Origin: an uncultured Bacteroidales bacterium
GTDB lineage: Bacteria; Bacteroidota; Bacteroidia; Bacteroidales; UBA932
Length of the DNA stretch: 9,541 nt
Direction of reading: 5' to 3'
NCBI GenBank assembly: GCA_946062035.1
Contig: CAMGTS010000035.1
Coordinates: 1-9,541 of the forward strand
Shown piece by piece: positions 1-6,278 of the stretch. Position 1 is the stretch's first letter; each line of letters starts with the position of its first letter. The notes under the pieces were generated by a model, which was not told where the DNA came from, made no database searches, and saw nothing but the letters and a program-made list of their open reading frames with translations. The position numbers were made by a program, and so were the translations under genes.

Positions 1-1103
1 ACAGGAAGCTTGCTTTGAAATATCATCCTGACAGAAATCCGGGTGATAAGGAAGCTGAAGAGAAATTCAAGGAGGCGGCTGAGGCTTATGACGTCCTTTC
101 GAATCCTGACAAGAGAAAGCGTTACGACCAGTTCGGTTTCGCAGGCAATAGTGCTGCCGGAGGTGGTTTTTCAGGAGGTGGCTTCTCTATGGAGGATATT
201 TTCAGCCAGTTCGGTGATATTTTCGGCGGTCACTTCGGCGGCGGAGGAGGATTCGGCGATGTTTTCGGCAGCGCATTCGGATTCGGCGGAGGTTCTCAAG
301 GCAGGAGGGTCGAGAGAGGTAGTGATATCCGCATAAGGATAAAACTGACTCTTAGTGAGATACTTAACGGAGTTGAGAAGAAGATAAAGATCAATAAGCT
401 TGTCCCGTGTCCCGACTGCCATGGCAAAGGGGCTGTTAATGAGTCCGATATAAAGACTTGTCCTCATTGCAACGGCAGTGGTGTGGAGGTTAAGGTTGTG
501 CGCTCTATTCTCGGACAGATGCAGACGCAGACAACCTGTTCGCATTGCGGAGGTACGGGAAAAGTTGTGGCAAAACCATGTGCGAAATGCGGTGGAAGTG
601 GTCTTGTGAAAGCCCCTGAGGAGATATCATTCAGAGTTCCGGCGGGTGTGGCGCAGGGAATGCAACTTACTGTACAGGGTAAAGGAAATGCGGCGCGTAA
701 CGGTGGTGTGAACGGCGATTTGTTTGTCGTTATTGAGGAGATTGCGGACAAGGATTTCCAAAGAGACGGCAACGACCTGATATATTCACTCTTTGTAAGC
801 GTTCCCGATGCCATTACCGGGTGTGAAGCAGAGATTCCGGCTATTGACGGTCATGTGAAGATAAAGGTCGCTCCTGGAACACAGAGCGGCAAGGTGCTGA
901 GGCTTAAGGGTAAAGGTGTTCCTGATGTGAACGGCTATGGTAGAGGGGATTTGCTCGTTTGCGTGAATGTGTGGATTCCTAAGAATCTCACATCGGATGA
1001 AAAGAAAATCATAGAGAAGTTGAAGAGTTCGGATTCATTCAAACCTTCGCCGTCAAAGGAGGATTCAAATTTCTTTGAGAGGCTAAAGAACATTTTCAGA
1101 TAG
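1..1103 (+). CDS. dnaJ: Chaperone protein DnaJ (Hsp40), 5' end outside the window
   Basis: DnaJ is the cytoplasmic co-chaperone that delivers unfolded proteins to DnaK and stimulates its ATPase. The reading frame is already open at base 3 ([15 protein letters not shown]), so the gene starts before the window and about 20 residues of the J-domain are missing; the TTG at 15 is internal, not a start. The HPD motif that contacts DnaK is present. A Gly/Phe-rich linker follows (about codons 40-95 counted from base 15). Four zinc-binding CxxCxGxG repeats then begin near codon 132: [24 protein letters not shown] and CAKCGGSG. After them come the two beta-barrel substrate-binding domains and a C-terminal tail. 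All eight cysteines are intact, so this is a type I DnaJ. The stop TAG is one base before the next ATG, which suggests cotranscription with the M23 peptidase gene. Confidence 0.97.
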   Translation, partial: RKLALKYHPDRNPGDKEAEEKFKEAAEAYDVLSNPDKRKRYDQFGFAGNSAAGGGFSGGGFSMEDIFSQFGDIFGGHFGGGGGFGDVFGSAFGFGGGSQGRRVERGSDIRIRIKLTLSEILNGVEKKIKINKLVPCPDCHGKGAVNESDIKTCPHCNGSGVEVKVVRSILGQMQTQTTCSHCGGTGKVVAKPCAKCGGSGLVKAPEEISFRVPAGVAQGMQLTVQGKGNAARNGGVNGDLFVVIEEIADKDFQRDGNDLIYSLFVSVPDAITGCEAEIPAIDGHVKIKVAPGTQSGKVLRLKGKGVPDVNGYGRGDLLVCVNVWIPKNLTSDEKKIIEKLKSSDSFKPSPSKEDSNFFERLKNIFR

Positions 1104-1104
1104 G

Positions 1105-2925
1105 ATGGTAAAGCACAATCTCATTAGTCTTTTAAGAAGAGCAGCCGTTTTTGCAGTTGCTCTTCTGTTGTTTGGTAATCAGCTGTTTGCGCAAGTCGTA
1201 TTCAATAATGCGCCCGACGTGGACATTGAGGAGCAAAGAAGTGTCGTAGGTAACTTTGTCCAACCTATAGAAGAATACAATAGTTTTTCCGGTACTTATG
1301 GTGAGTTGAGAGGCAATCACTTCCATTGTGGTCTGGACATGAGGACGGGTGGAGTCGTAGGCAAAAAGATTTTTGCTGCAGACGAGGGGTATGTTTCGAG
1401 AATAACCGTTACTCCGGGAGGTTTCGGTAATATGATAACTATAACTCATCCGTCAGGATATAAGAGCATCTACGGCCACCTTCTGAAGTTTGCTCCCAAG
1501 TATCAGAATTACATCCGCGAAAAACAATATGAGGAGAAAAGCTGGACGCAGAGTATTGATTTTGAACCGGGTAAGTTCCCTGTGAAGAAAGGGGATCTGA
1601 TAGCTTATTCTGGCAATTCCGGAAGTTCTGGCGGACCTCATCTCCATTTTGAAGTAAGAGATACAAAGGGCAACCCTGTCAATCTGCTGATGACAAGGCC
1701 ATTCGGTATAACCGACACGCAAAAGCCTTTTTTCAGAGATGTCAAGTTCTATGGTGCGGTTTTGGTGTATGGGGCGTATCACACATATCCGATTGAAGTA
1801 AAAGTTCCCTATAAAACCATAAGGGTCAAAAAAGGTAAAAGATATGTAACCAAAAAGGTTCCTGATGAAAACGCGAAACAGATAGTGCAGCTTCCCAAGT
1901 CTTCATACGTAGCTGTAGACGCATACGACAGAATGGAAGGGACGGCAGCAAAGCTCGCTGTATATCAATATGAAGTGTTTTTGGACACAACTAGCGTATT
2001 CCGTTTTACGGAAGGTAACATCCCTTATTCAACTGGCAGATATATCGCTTCAATGCTACAGCACTCCGAGAGAATCAGAAGCGGAAGATATTATCTGAAG
2101 TCATTCGTAAGCCCGGGTAACAAACTGCAAGACAGGATATCCCACAAGGACAATGGCCTCATTGTATTGAATGATACGTTGTTCCACACTGTAAAAATTG
2201 TCTGCACCGATGTATATGGCAACAGTGCGGAAAAGTCATACGTGGTCAAACGTAATGACGCTCTCTATGATGGTAATATACCTTTGTCCGTAAATGGAAA
2301 ATTTTTCGGTTGGGCAGATACAAATTCATATAAGACAAATGGTTTCGCCCTTACTGTTCCTGCGGGCGCCTTATATTCGTCAATTTATTTTACAGCTGAT
2401 ACGACGGTTTACAGATCTACACCTTATTCCCAGACATGGAGAATAGGTGACGAGAATATCCCGCTGCACTCCTCTTGTGATATTTCATTAAGGGTTTCCG
2501 TACCGGAGGAATTACAGGATAAACTGATTCTCGCCAAGGTCAGAAAGAACGGCGGCCTCTCATCGGCAGGCGGTTCATTCGATGCCGCAACATCCCGTCT
2601 TAAGGGTAAAATTTCCTCTTTCGGCAAATATTGTGCGGCTATTGATACGGTGCCACCTATAGTGACTTTCAGGTTCTCGGAAGCTGCCGTTGTCAAAGGC
2701 AGCTTCCTTAAAATCGTGATAGGGGACAGATTATCAGGCATAAAGAGCTATGAAGTAGAAATTGACGGACATTGGGTAGTAGCCGAATTCGATGGCAAGA
2801 CCGCTACATTGGAAGTGCCGTTGAATGATGCGAAAATCACTAAGGGTAAGCAACATACAATGATTGTAAAACTGGCGGATATGGTCGGTAATAAGAAAGA
2901 GTTCAAAAGGAAATTTACTTGGTAG
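1105..2925 (+). CDS. Secreted M23 family (LytM/lysostaphin-type) metallopeptidase, 606 aa
   Basis: This is probably an exported zinc endopeptidase, or a LytM-type activator, acting on peptidoglycan cross-bridges in the periplasm. Residues 1-30 form a signal peptide: a KHNLISLLRR basic start, a hydrophobic AAVFAVALLLFG core, and a likely cleavage after LFAQ or just before it. The M23 core keeps all expected metal and catalytic residues: H74 and D78 (HCGLD, HxxxD), H125 (YGHL), and H179 and H181 (GPHLHFEV, HxH). This argues for an active enzyme rather than a degenerate scaffold. About 400 residues follow, including a C-terminal beta-sandwich-like segment (from about 515, starting DTVPPIV) that resembles the Ig-like tails seen on Bacteroidetes M23 proteins. 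The ATG lies one base after the dnaJ stop, so translational coupling is likely. The exact substrate cannot be read from the sequence. Confidence 0.9.
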   Translation: MVKHNLISLLRRAAVFAVALLLFGNQLFAQVVFNNAPDVDIEEQRSVVGNFVQPIEEYNSFSGTYGELRGNHFHCGLDMRTGGVVGKKIFAADEGYVSRITVTPGGFGNMITITHPSGYKSIYGHLLKFAPKYQNYIREKQYEEKSWTQSIDFEPGKFPVKKGDLIAYSGNSGSSGGPHLHFEVRDTKGNPVNLLMTRPFGITDTQKPFFRDVKFYGAVLVYGAYHTYPIEVKVPYKTIRVKKGKRYVTKKVPDENAKQIVQLPKSSYVAVDAYDRMEGTAAKLAVYQYEVFLDTTSVFRFTEGNIPYSTGRYIASMLQHSERIRSGRYYLKSFVSPGNKLQDRISHKDNGLIVLNDTLFHTVKIVCTDVYGNSAEKSYVVKRNDALYDGNIPLSVNGKFFGWADTNSYKTNGFALTVPAGALYSSIYFTADTTVYRSTPYSQTWRIGDENIPLHSSCDISLRVSVPEELQDKLILAKVRKNGGLSSAGGSFDAATSRLKGKISSFGKYCAAIDTVPPIVTFRFSEAAVVKGSFLKIVIGDRLSGIKSYEVEIDGHWVVAEFDGKTATLEVPLNDAKITKGKQHTMIVKLADMVGNKKEFKRKFTW

Positions 2926-2960
2926 GCTCATGATATTATATGACTTCCGGCAAGTAAATC

Positions 2961-2991
2961 TTGTGTATTGAACTTGTTTTAACAATCTTTG
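2961..2991 (+). promoter_or_regulatory. Candidate promoter for anmK
   Basis: A TTG at 2961-2963 is followed after 20 nt by AATCTTTG at 2984-2991, which matches the Bacteroidetes -7 consensus TAnnTTTG at all fixed positions but the first. Transcription would begin near 2997. That is downstream of the in-frame TTG at 2989 and about 10 nt before the ATG at 3007, so it would favour the ATG as start. The match is imperfect and there is no independent support. Confidence 0.35.
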
Positions 2992-3006
2992 AAGAAAATT
3001 ACTGAT

Positions 3007-4155
3007 ATGAAATCATACGATTTTAACGAAGGGGTAAAAGTTATCGGAGTGATGTCAGGAACATCGCTTGACGGTTTGGACATGTGCCTTGCGGAATTTA
3101 GGTTTACCGAAGGCAAATGGAGCTATAAGACCATTCTCGCAGAGGATGAAAGCTATCCTGATGAATTGAAGAGTAAATTAGGCAATGCTCAGAATATGAG
3201 TGCATTGGAATATGCCCGACTGCATTCGGACTATGGCTTGTATTTGGGGGAGAGATTGAAGGCTTTTATGGAGCGGAATAACATTGACCCGTCTTCAATA
3301 GCCGCGATCGCATCACACGGGCAGACTGTTTTTCACCAGCCACAGGTCCGGTTTACAGGGCAGATAGGGAGCGGTGCCGGAATTGCGGCGATGAGCGGTG
3401 TCGATTGTATTTGCGATTTCAGGACGACAGATGTCGCTCTTGGAGGTCAGGGTGCCCCTCTTGTTCCGATAGGCGACAGAAATCTTTTCGGAGATTTTGA
3501 CTACTGTCTGAATCTCGGAGGCTTTTCAAACATATCATCGGAGGGTGAAAAACTTTCCTCTGATGGTTCAAAGCTCTTAATAAGAGTGGCTTACGATATA
3601 AGCCCGGTGAATTATGTTCTTAATCACTACACCCGTCAGATCGGATTGGATTACGACAAGGATGGAGAATTGGCTCGTAGGGGTACTGTCTGTCAACCTC
3701 TTTTGGATAGCCTGAACAACCTTCCTTTTTATTCGCAGAAAGGGCCGAAGTCTCTTGGCCGTGAGTGGGTCGAGGATGAGGTGCTTCCATTGATCGATAA
3801 CTATACTGATAACGGTAAGCCGTTGTGCATGGAAGATAAGCTTGCGACATTCTGTGAACATGCGGCTATTCAGATTTCAAAGAACATAACGGGAAGAGGT
3901 GAGCGCAAGTCAAAAGTTCTTGTAACCGGAGGCGGTGCGTTGAACAAGTACCTCATTGAGAGGATGCAGGCGGTAGCGCCGATGTGTGTCTATATTGTTC
4001 CTGATATGATAACCGTGAAGTTCAAAGAGGCGTTGATCTTTGCGTTTCTCGGTGCGCTATATCTCGCTGACAAGCCGAATTGCATGAGTTCTGTTACAGG
4101 TGCGGAATTCGATTGTATCGGCGGAGCGATGTACAAGGCGGGTAGACGAGACTAA
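3007..4155 (+). CDS. anmK: Anhydro-N-acetylmuramic acid kinase AnmK
   Basis: AnmK opens the anhydro ring of 1,6-anhydro-MurNAc and phosphorylates it with ATP to MurNAc-6-phosphate, in cytoplasmic peptidoglycan recycling. Counting from ATG 3007 (382 aa), the nucleotide-binding motif MSGTSLDG is at 16-23. It is followed by ASHGQTVFHQP, by the DFRTTDVALGGQGAPLVP block, by NLGGFSNIS, by the catalytic-Asp segment YDISPVN (Asp197), by KSLGREW, and by VTGGGALN near the C terminus. Other groups have DTGPGN where this protein has DISPVN; the variant is typical of Bacteroidetes AnmK as I recall it, and the Asp is kept. The frame also extends to a TTG at 2989 (388 aa), but the ATG is preferred because it is the standard codon and lies just after the candidate promoter. 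The gene appears complete and functional. It follows the M23 peptidase by about 80 bases, but I see no proof of a shared transcript. Confidence 0.95.
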   Translation: MKSYDFNEGVKVIGVMSGTSLDGLDMCLAEFRFTEGKWSYKTILAEDESYPDELKSKLGNAQNMSALEYARLHSDYGLYLGERLKAFMERNNIDPSSIAAIASHGQTVFHQPQVRFTGQIGSGAGIAAMSGVDCICDFRTTDVALGGQGAPLVPIGDRNLFGDFDYCLNLGGFSNISSEGEKLSSDGSKLLIRVAYDISPVNYVLNHYTRQIGLDYDKDGELARRGTVCQPLLDSLNNLPFYSQKGPKSLGREWVEDEVLPLIDNYTDNGKPLCMEDKLATFCEHAAIQISKNITGRGERKSKVLVTGGGALNKYLIERMQAVAPMCVYIVPDMITVKFKEALIFAFLGALYLADKPNCMSSVTGAEFDCIGGAMYKAGRRD

Positions 4156-4179
4156 ATACTTGATTTTTTCGGATGTAAT

Positions 4180-4210
4180 TTTGCAAATATTGAAAATCTT
4201 TCTATTTTTG
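4180..4210 (+). promoter_or_regulatory. Promoter of rplS (Bacteroidetes-type)
   Basis: TTTG at 4180-4183 is followed after 19 nt by TATTTTTG at 4203-4210. This is a complete match to the Bacteroidetes TTTG/TAnnTTTG promoter with standard spacing. Transcription should begin near 4216, leaving a leader of about 90 nt before the rplS ATG. Confidence 0.75.
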
Positions 4211-4215
4211 CAGTC

Positions 4216-4304
4216 CCAATTGAGAAAGGAAAGTAACCTCTTACATAGGTCAGTGGACCACAAAGATTTGAGATGTAACGTTGCTTTAGTAAAAAGTTAG
4301 TAAG
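4216..4304 (+). promoter_or_regulatory. rplS 5' leader with two competing small hairpins (candidate autoregulatory leader)
   Basis: The predicted leader can fold GGTC (4248-4251) with GACC (4256-4259) around an AGTG loop. It can instead fold ACCT (4236-4239) with AGGT (4247-4250). The two share 4248-4250 and so exclude each other. Ribosomal protein leaders that bind their own product are known for several r-protein genes, including bL19 in some bacteria. That this leader works that way is only an inference from the mutually exclusive stems, which are short and could arise by chance. Confidence 0.3.
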
Positions 4305-4679
4305 ATGGATTTAATTAAAGTAGCTCAGCAGGCGTTTGCCGTAGAGACAAAAGAGTTCCCGGAGTTCAAGGCCGGAGATACAGTTACTGTTACCTACAAG
4401 ATTAAGGAGGGTGACAAAGAGAGATTGCAGAACTTCAAGGGCGTTGTTATCCAGCGCAGAGGTCAGGGTGCGACTCAGACTTTTACCGTAAGGAAAATTT
4501 CAAGCGGTATCGGCGTTGAGAGAATTTTCCCGCTTTTCTCTCCGTTTATCGATAAAATCACCTTGGATAAGGTCGGTAAGGTAAGAAGAGCAAGAATCTA
4601 CTACTTGAGAAACCTCACCGGTAAGAAGGCTCGTATCAAAGAGAAAGGTCTCAACAGAGCGGCCGCTGACAAGAAATAG
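4305..4679 (+). CDS. rplS: Large ribosomal subunit protein bL19
   Basis: bL19 sits at the interface between the large and small ribosomal subunits. The 124-aa product covers the whole family: an N-terminal helix ([12 protein letters not shown]), the SH3-like barrel with [20 protein letters not shown], the diagnostic [12 protein letters not shown] and [23 protein letters not shown] segments, and the C-terminal [22 protein letters not shown]. The tail (LNRAAADKK) is a few residues longer than the shortest homologues. The gene is preceded by its own strong promoter, is not beside trmD or rpsP in this window, and is followed 44 bases later by a tRNA-Arg gene that ends at an intrinsic terminator. 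The two may form one transcript. Confidence 0.97.
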   Translation: MDLIKVAQQAFAVETKEFPEFKAGDTVTVTYKIKEGDKERLQNFKGVVIQRRGQGATQTFTVRKISSGIGVERIFPLFSPFIDKITLDKVGKVRRARIYYLRNLTGKKARIKEKGLNRAAADKK

Positions 4680-4712
4680 CTAAGAAATAAGCTAAGACGT
4701 AGCTAAGAAATA
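4677..4712 (+). repeat. Three copies of AGCTAAGA across the rplS stop codon
   Basis: AGCTAAGA occurs at 4678-4685, 4690-4697 and 4701-4708. The two outer copies extend to an identical 13-mer TAGCTAAGAAATA (4677-4689 and 4700-4712). The first copy includes the rplS TAG stop. The copies do not form an obvious hairpin. They look like a small local duplication in the spacer to tRNA-Arg. Confidence 0.7.
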
Positions 4713-4723
4713 GCGATACAATT

Positions 4724-4797
4724 GGCCCTGTAGCTCAACTGAATAGAGCATCACACTACGGATGTGAGGGTTGCAGGTTTGAATCCTACCAGGGTCA
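4724..4797 (+). tRNA. tRNA-Arg (anticodon ACG)
   Basis: The cloverleaf is 74 nt without an encoded CCA. The acceptor is GGCCCTG/CAGGGTC (one G-U) with discriminator A. The D arm is GCTC/GAGC. The anticodon stem TCACA/TGTGA carries the loop CTACGGA, so the anticodon is ACG and reads CGU-type arginine codons after A34 deamination. The T arm is GCAGG/CCTAC with one C-A mismatch. A20 and C35, known arginine identity bases in E. coli, are present. Oddly, the D loop has G18-A19 instead of G18-G19 and the T loop reads TTTGAAT instead of TTCGAAT, so the usual G19-C56 elbow pair would be A19-U56. It may be cotranscribed with rplS. Confidence 0.92.
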
Positions 4798-4801
4798 CAA
4801 G

Positions 4802-4832
4802 AGCACTCGGAATTTTTCGGGTGCTTTTTTTT
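4802..4832 (+). terminator. Rho-independent terminator after tRNA-Arg
   Basis: AGCACTCG (4802-4809) pairs with CGGGTGCT (4818-4825), giving eight base pairs with one G-U around an 8-nt loop. A run of eight T follows (4825-4832). It ends the rplS/tRNA-Arg transcript and separates it from the toxin-antitoxin operon. Confidence 0.9.
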
Positions 4833-4842
4833 ATCCGGTGTA

Positions 4843-4872
4843 TTGTTTGATGTAATAAATATATTACATTTG
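4843..4872 (+). promoter_or_regulatory. Toxin-antitoxin promoter with overlapping 20-bp palindromic operator
   Basis: TTG (4843-4845) is followed after 19 nt by TACATTTG (4865-4872), a full TAnnTTTG match. Between them and overlapping the -7 element lies the palindrome ATGTAATA-AATA-TATTACAT (4850-4869), with perfect 8-bp arms and a 4-bp spacer. A palindrome over the core promoter is the expected layout for repression by the HigA-type antitoxin encoded downstream. The predicted start of transcription is near 4877, at the toxin ATG itself, so the mRNA may be leaderless or nearly so. Confidence 0.75.
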
Positions 4873-4876
4873 CAAT

Positions 4877-5210
4877 ATGAGAAGGGTGATTAGGAGTGCG
4901 GAGTTTGATGAGTTTTATAATTTGTTGCCGTCAAATGCTCTAATTAAGGTGAAGTATGCGCTGAACATTATAGCTGATATAAAAGTAGTCAATACGAAAT
5001 TGGCAAAAAAAGCTCATAGATACAGATTTTTACGAGCTGCGCATTTCAGCAGGTAATGAGTACAGGATTATTATATTCACTATAGACAAGGAAAATTTGA
5101 TAGAATCGGAGCAAATACTCCTTTTGAATGGTTTCATGAAGAAATCTACAAAGGATTATAAGAGAGAGGTTGAAAAGGCCAGAAAAATATTAAACAGTGT
5201 ATTGCAATGA
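4877..5210 (+). pseudogene. HigB/Gp49-type (RelE superfamily) toxin, frameshifted in an A7 run
   Basis: HigB-type toxins are ribosome-dependent mRNA endonucleases neutralised by a HigA antitoxin. From ATG 4877 the frame gives 45 residues (MRRVIRSAEFDEFYNLLPS to TKLAKK), then runs into TAA at 5054 after 14 unrelated residues. From 5013 the frame one base later continues the family for 65 codons: LIDTDFYELRISAGNEYRI, then LLLNGFMKKSTKDYKREVEKARKIL, ending at TGA 5208-5210. Joined, the two parts give a normal-sized 110-aa Gp49-like toxin. The break is at the seven A at 5005-5011; six A would restore LAKKLID. The restored stop overlaps the antitoxin start (ATGA), which fixes the gene's original end. 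As written, the toxin is probably inactive, unless slippage or a base-calling error explains the extra A. I have not assigned a gene symbol because the exact subfamily is uncertain. Confidence 0.88.
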
Positions 5211-5557
5211 GAACAAAGATAGATATTGATAAACTGAAAAGGCTTCCTACTGTTGAAGATATGTTCAAGGAAGAGTATGGGGCTAAAGGGACATTCCAAC
5301 GTGAAGAATTTGATGCCAAATCCCGTGCGTGGTATTATGCTGAGGTCTTGAAGAACGCAAGGAAATCTGCCGGAATTACACAGCGACAGTTGGCGGAAAA
5401 AATAGGTAAAAAGAGAGAGTACGTGGCAATGCTTGAGAAAGGTGAAACGGATATGCAGTTGTCTACTTTTATTATGATATCCGAAGCGGTAGGTCTGAAA
5501 TTGGTATTGACGTACACGCAACCGTGTATTTATGAGAAAACGAAAGAAAGAATATGA
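5207..5557 (+). CDS. HigA-type antitoxin, XRE/Cro-C1 helix-turn-helix protein
   Basis: This 116-aa protein should bind and neutralise the HigB-type toxin and repress the operon. Residues 1-40 (MRTKIDIDKLKRLPTVEDMF onward) form the N-terminal region, which in such antitoxins often contacts toxin. Residues 45-100 are a complete HTH_3/XRE domain: AEVLKNARKSAGITQRQLAEKIG, then the recognition-helix region KKREYVAMLEKG, then TFIMISEAVGLKLVL. Its ATG overlaps the toxin's original stop (ATGA), the usual sign of translational coupling. Because the toxin frame now ends 150 bases earlier, that coupling should be weakened. Toxin-first order and the palindromic operator fit higBA-type systems. The gene itself is intact. 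Confidence 0.9.
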   Translation: MRTKIDIDKLKRLPTVEDMFKEEYGAKGTFQREEFDAKSRAWYYAEVLKNARKSAGITQRQLAEKIGKKREYVAMLEKGETDMQLSTFIMISEAVGLKLVLTYTQPCIYEKTKERI

Positions 5558-5565
5558 TTATAAAT

Positions 5566-5594
5566 CAGAGAATTAAAATTTAGACTTTTCTCTG
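5566..5594. terminator. Weak hairpin between convergent higA-type gene and minus-strand gene
   Basis: CAGAGAA (5566-5572) pairs perfectly with TTCTCTG (5588-5594) around a 15-nt loop. The flanks are A/T-rich on both sides but lack a clean T run. The position between two convergent genes suits a bidirectional terminator, though the stem is short. Confidence 0.35.
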
Positions 5595-5627
5595 TGTTTG
5601 GATATTTTTGCCCTTATTTTTGCTTTT

Positions 5628-5645
5628 AGTACACTTTCAGTACAC
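5628..5645 (+). repeat. AGTACAC doublet, left edge of the accessory module
   Basis: AGTACAC occurs at 5628-5634 and 5639-5645, an 11-bp period. It is preceded by TTTTTGC and followed by a CTTGAATCAAA context. A related cluster in the same orientation lies at 8241-8275. This copy sits seven bases past the end of the minus-strand gene at 5652. Confidence 0.7.
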
Positions 5646-5651
5646 CTTGAA

Positions 5652-6278
5652 TCAAATATTATTCTTACGTCTTATGTCGCTGATGATGCTTTCCGAGATT
5701 CCTTTCAGTCTTTCGACCAGCACAGCAAGGAATATCGGCTTGAAACAGTACACGCAGAAGGTAAGCTCACGCTCCTGCTGCCACTCATTATATAAATGGT
5801 TCATGCGTGCGTGGGCTTCGTCATACTCTTGCTTCTTCCTGTCATAATCTTTGTCGAGCGACATGTACTCGTCAGAGTCGAGCGGCAGGAAGTCAAGCCG
5901 GTTGCTCATTGCGGAATACTCGCGCCACAATCCGGTGGCGATGTCTCTTGCTGCGTCGTACTTTGTTTCAAACGGCTTGAGATGTTCCTTGAAGATCTCC
6001 TCAAAATCCACCGTCTGCAATCCGGCAATATCCAATGATAAAAACGTGTCCGCTTCCGAAAGGAGGGAAGATGAAATATCCATAAGCAGTCTCGCATCGT
6101 CATGGAACATCGCGGTCGCTTCCGTTACAATCGTGTTCGTGTCATTGAAATCACAATAAAACAGGGAAAGCAGTATCGCATGTTCAAAGGTGATACGGTC
6201 TTACCTACAAGTGGCAAGAAGGGTGTTTACCTCATGCAGCCGTTGTGGAAGGATTGATATCAGATTGTCCATAATCAT
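5652..6278 (-). pseudogene. Unrecognised gene coupled to the ATPase, interrupted by an in-frame TAA
   Basis: I do not recognise this family. On the minus strand the ATPase stop TGA overlaps an ATG at 6276-6278 (ATGA). That frame reads MIMDNLISILPQRLHEVNT and on to TCR, hits TAA at 6201-6203 (codon 26), then stays open as DRITFEHAILLSLFYCDF for 182 more codons to TGA at 5652. Without the stop it would encode 208 residues. The only later start is the ATG at 6108-6110, which leaves a 152-aa open frame (5652-6110). The protein looks mainly helical: a hydrophobic helix after the stop, a charged central part likely to form a coiled coil (DSDEYMSLDKDYDRKKQEYD), and a hydrophobic CVYCFKPIFLAVLV stretch near the end. 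The coupling and smooth continuation across the TAA suggest a recent nonsense mutation in an ATPase partner gene. Whether the 152-aa product works is unknown. Confidence 0.6.

Noticed and set aside
171..545. Minus-strand open frame antisense to dnaJ, and similar antisense frames within the M23, anmK and menG genes
   Set aside because: They match no family, lie wholly inside strongly supported genes, and read as low-complexity shadows of the sense strand.
2989..3006. TTG start for anmK
   Set aside because: An ATG follows six codons later, the added residues precede the conserved core, and the candidate promoter would start transcription downstream of the TTG.
4057..4300. Short open frames on both strands over the anmK end and rplS leader
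   Set aside because: They overlap the anmK 3' end and the rplS promoter and leader, and have no recognisable protein features.
5005..5012. Programmed -1 ribosomal frameshift in the toxin
   Set aside because: The second half lies in the +1 frame relative to the start, so a -1 slip would not reach it. Only loss of one A, or a +1 event, would.
6201..6203. TAA read as sense through an alternative genetic code
   Set aside because: anmK ends with TAA, and TAG and TGA also end intact genes here, so the standard code holds. A nonsense mutation is simpler.
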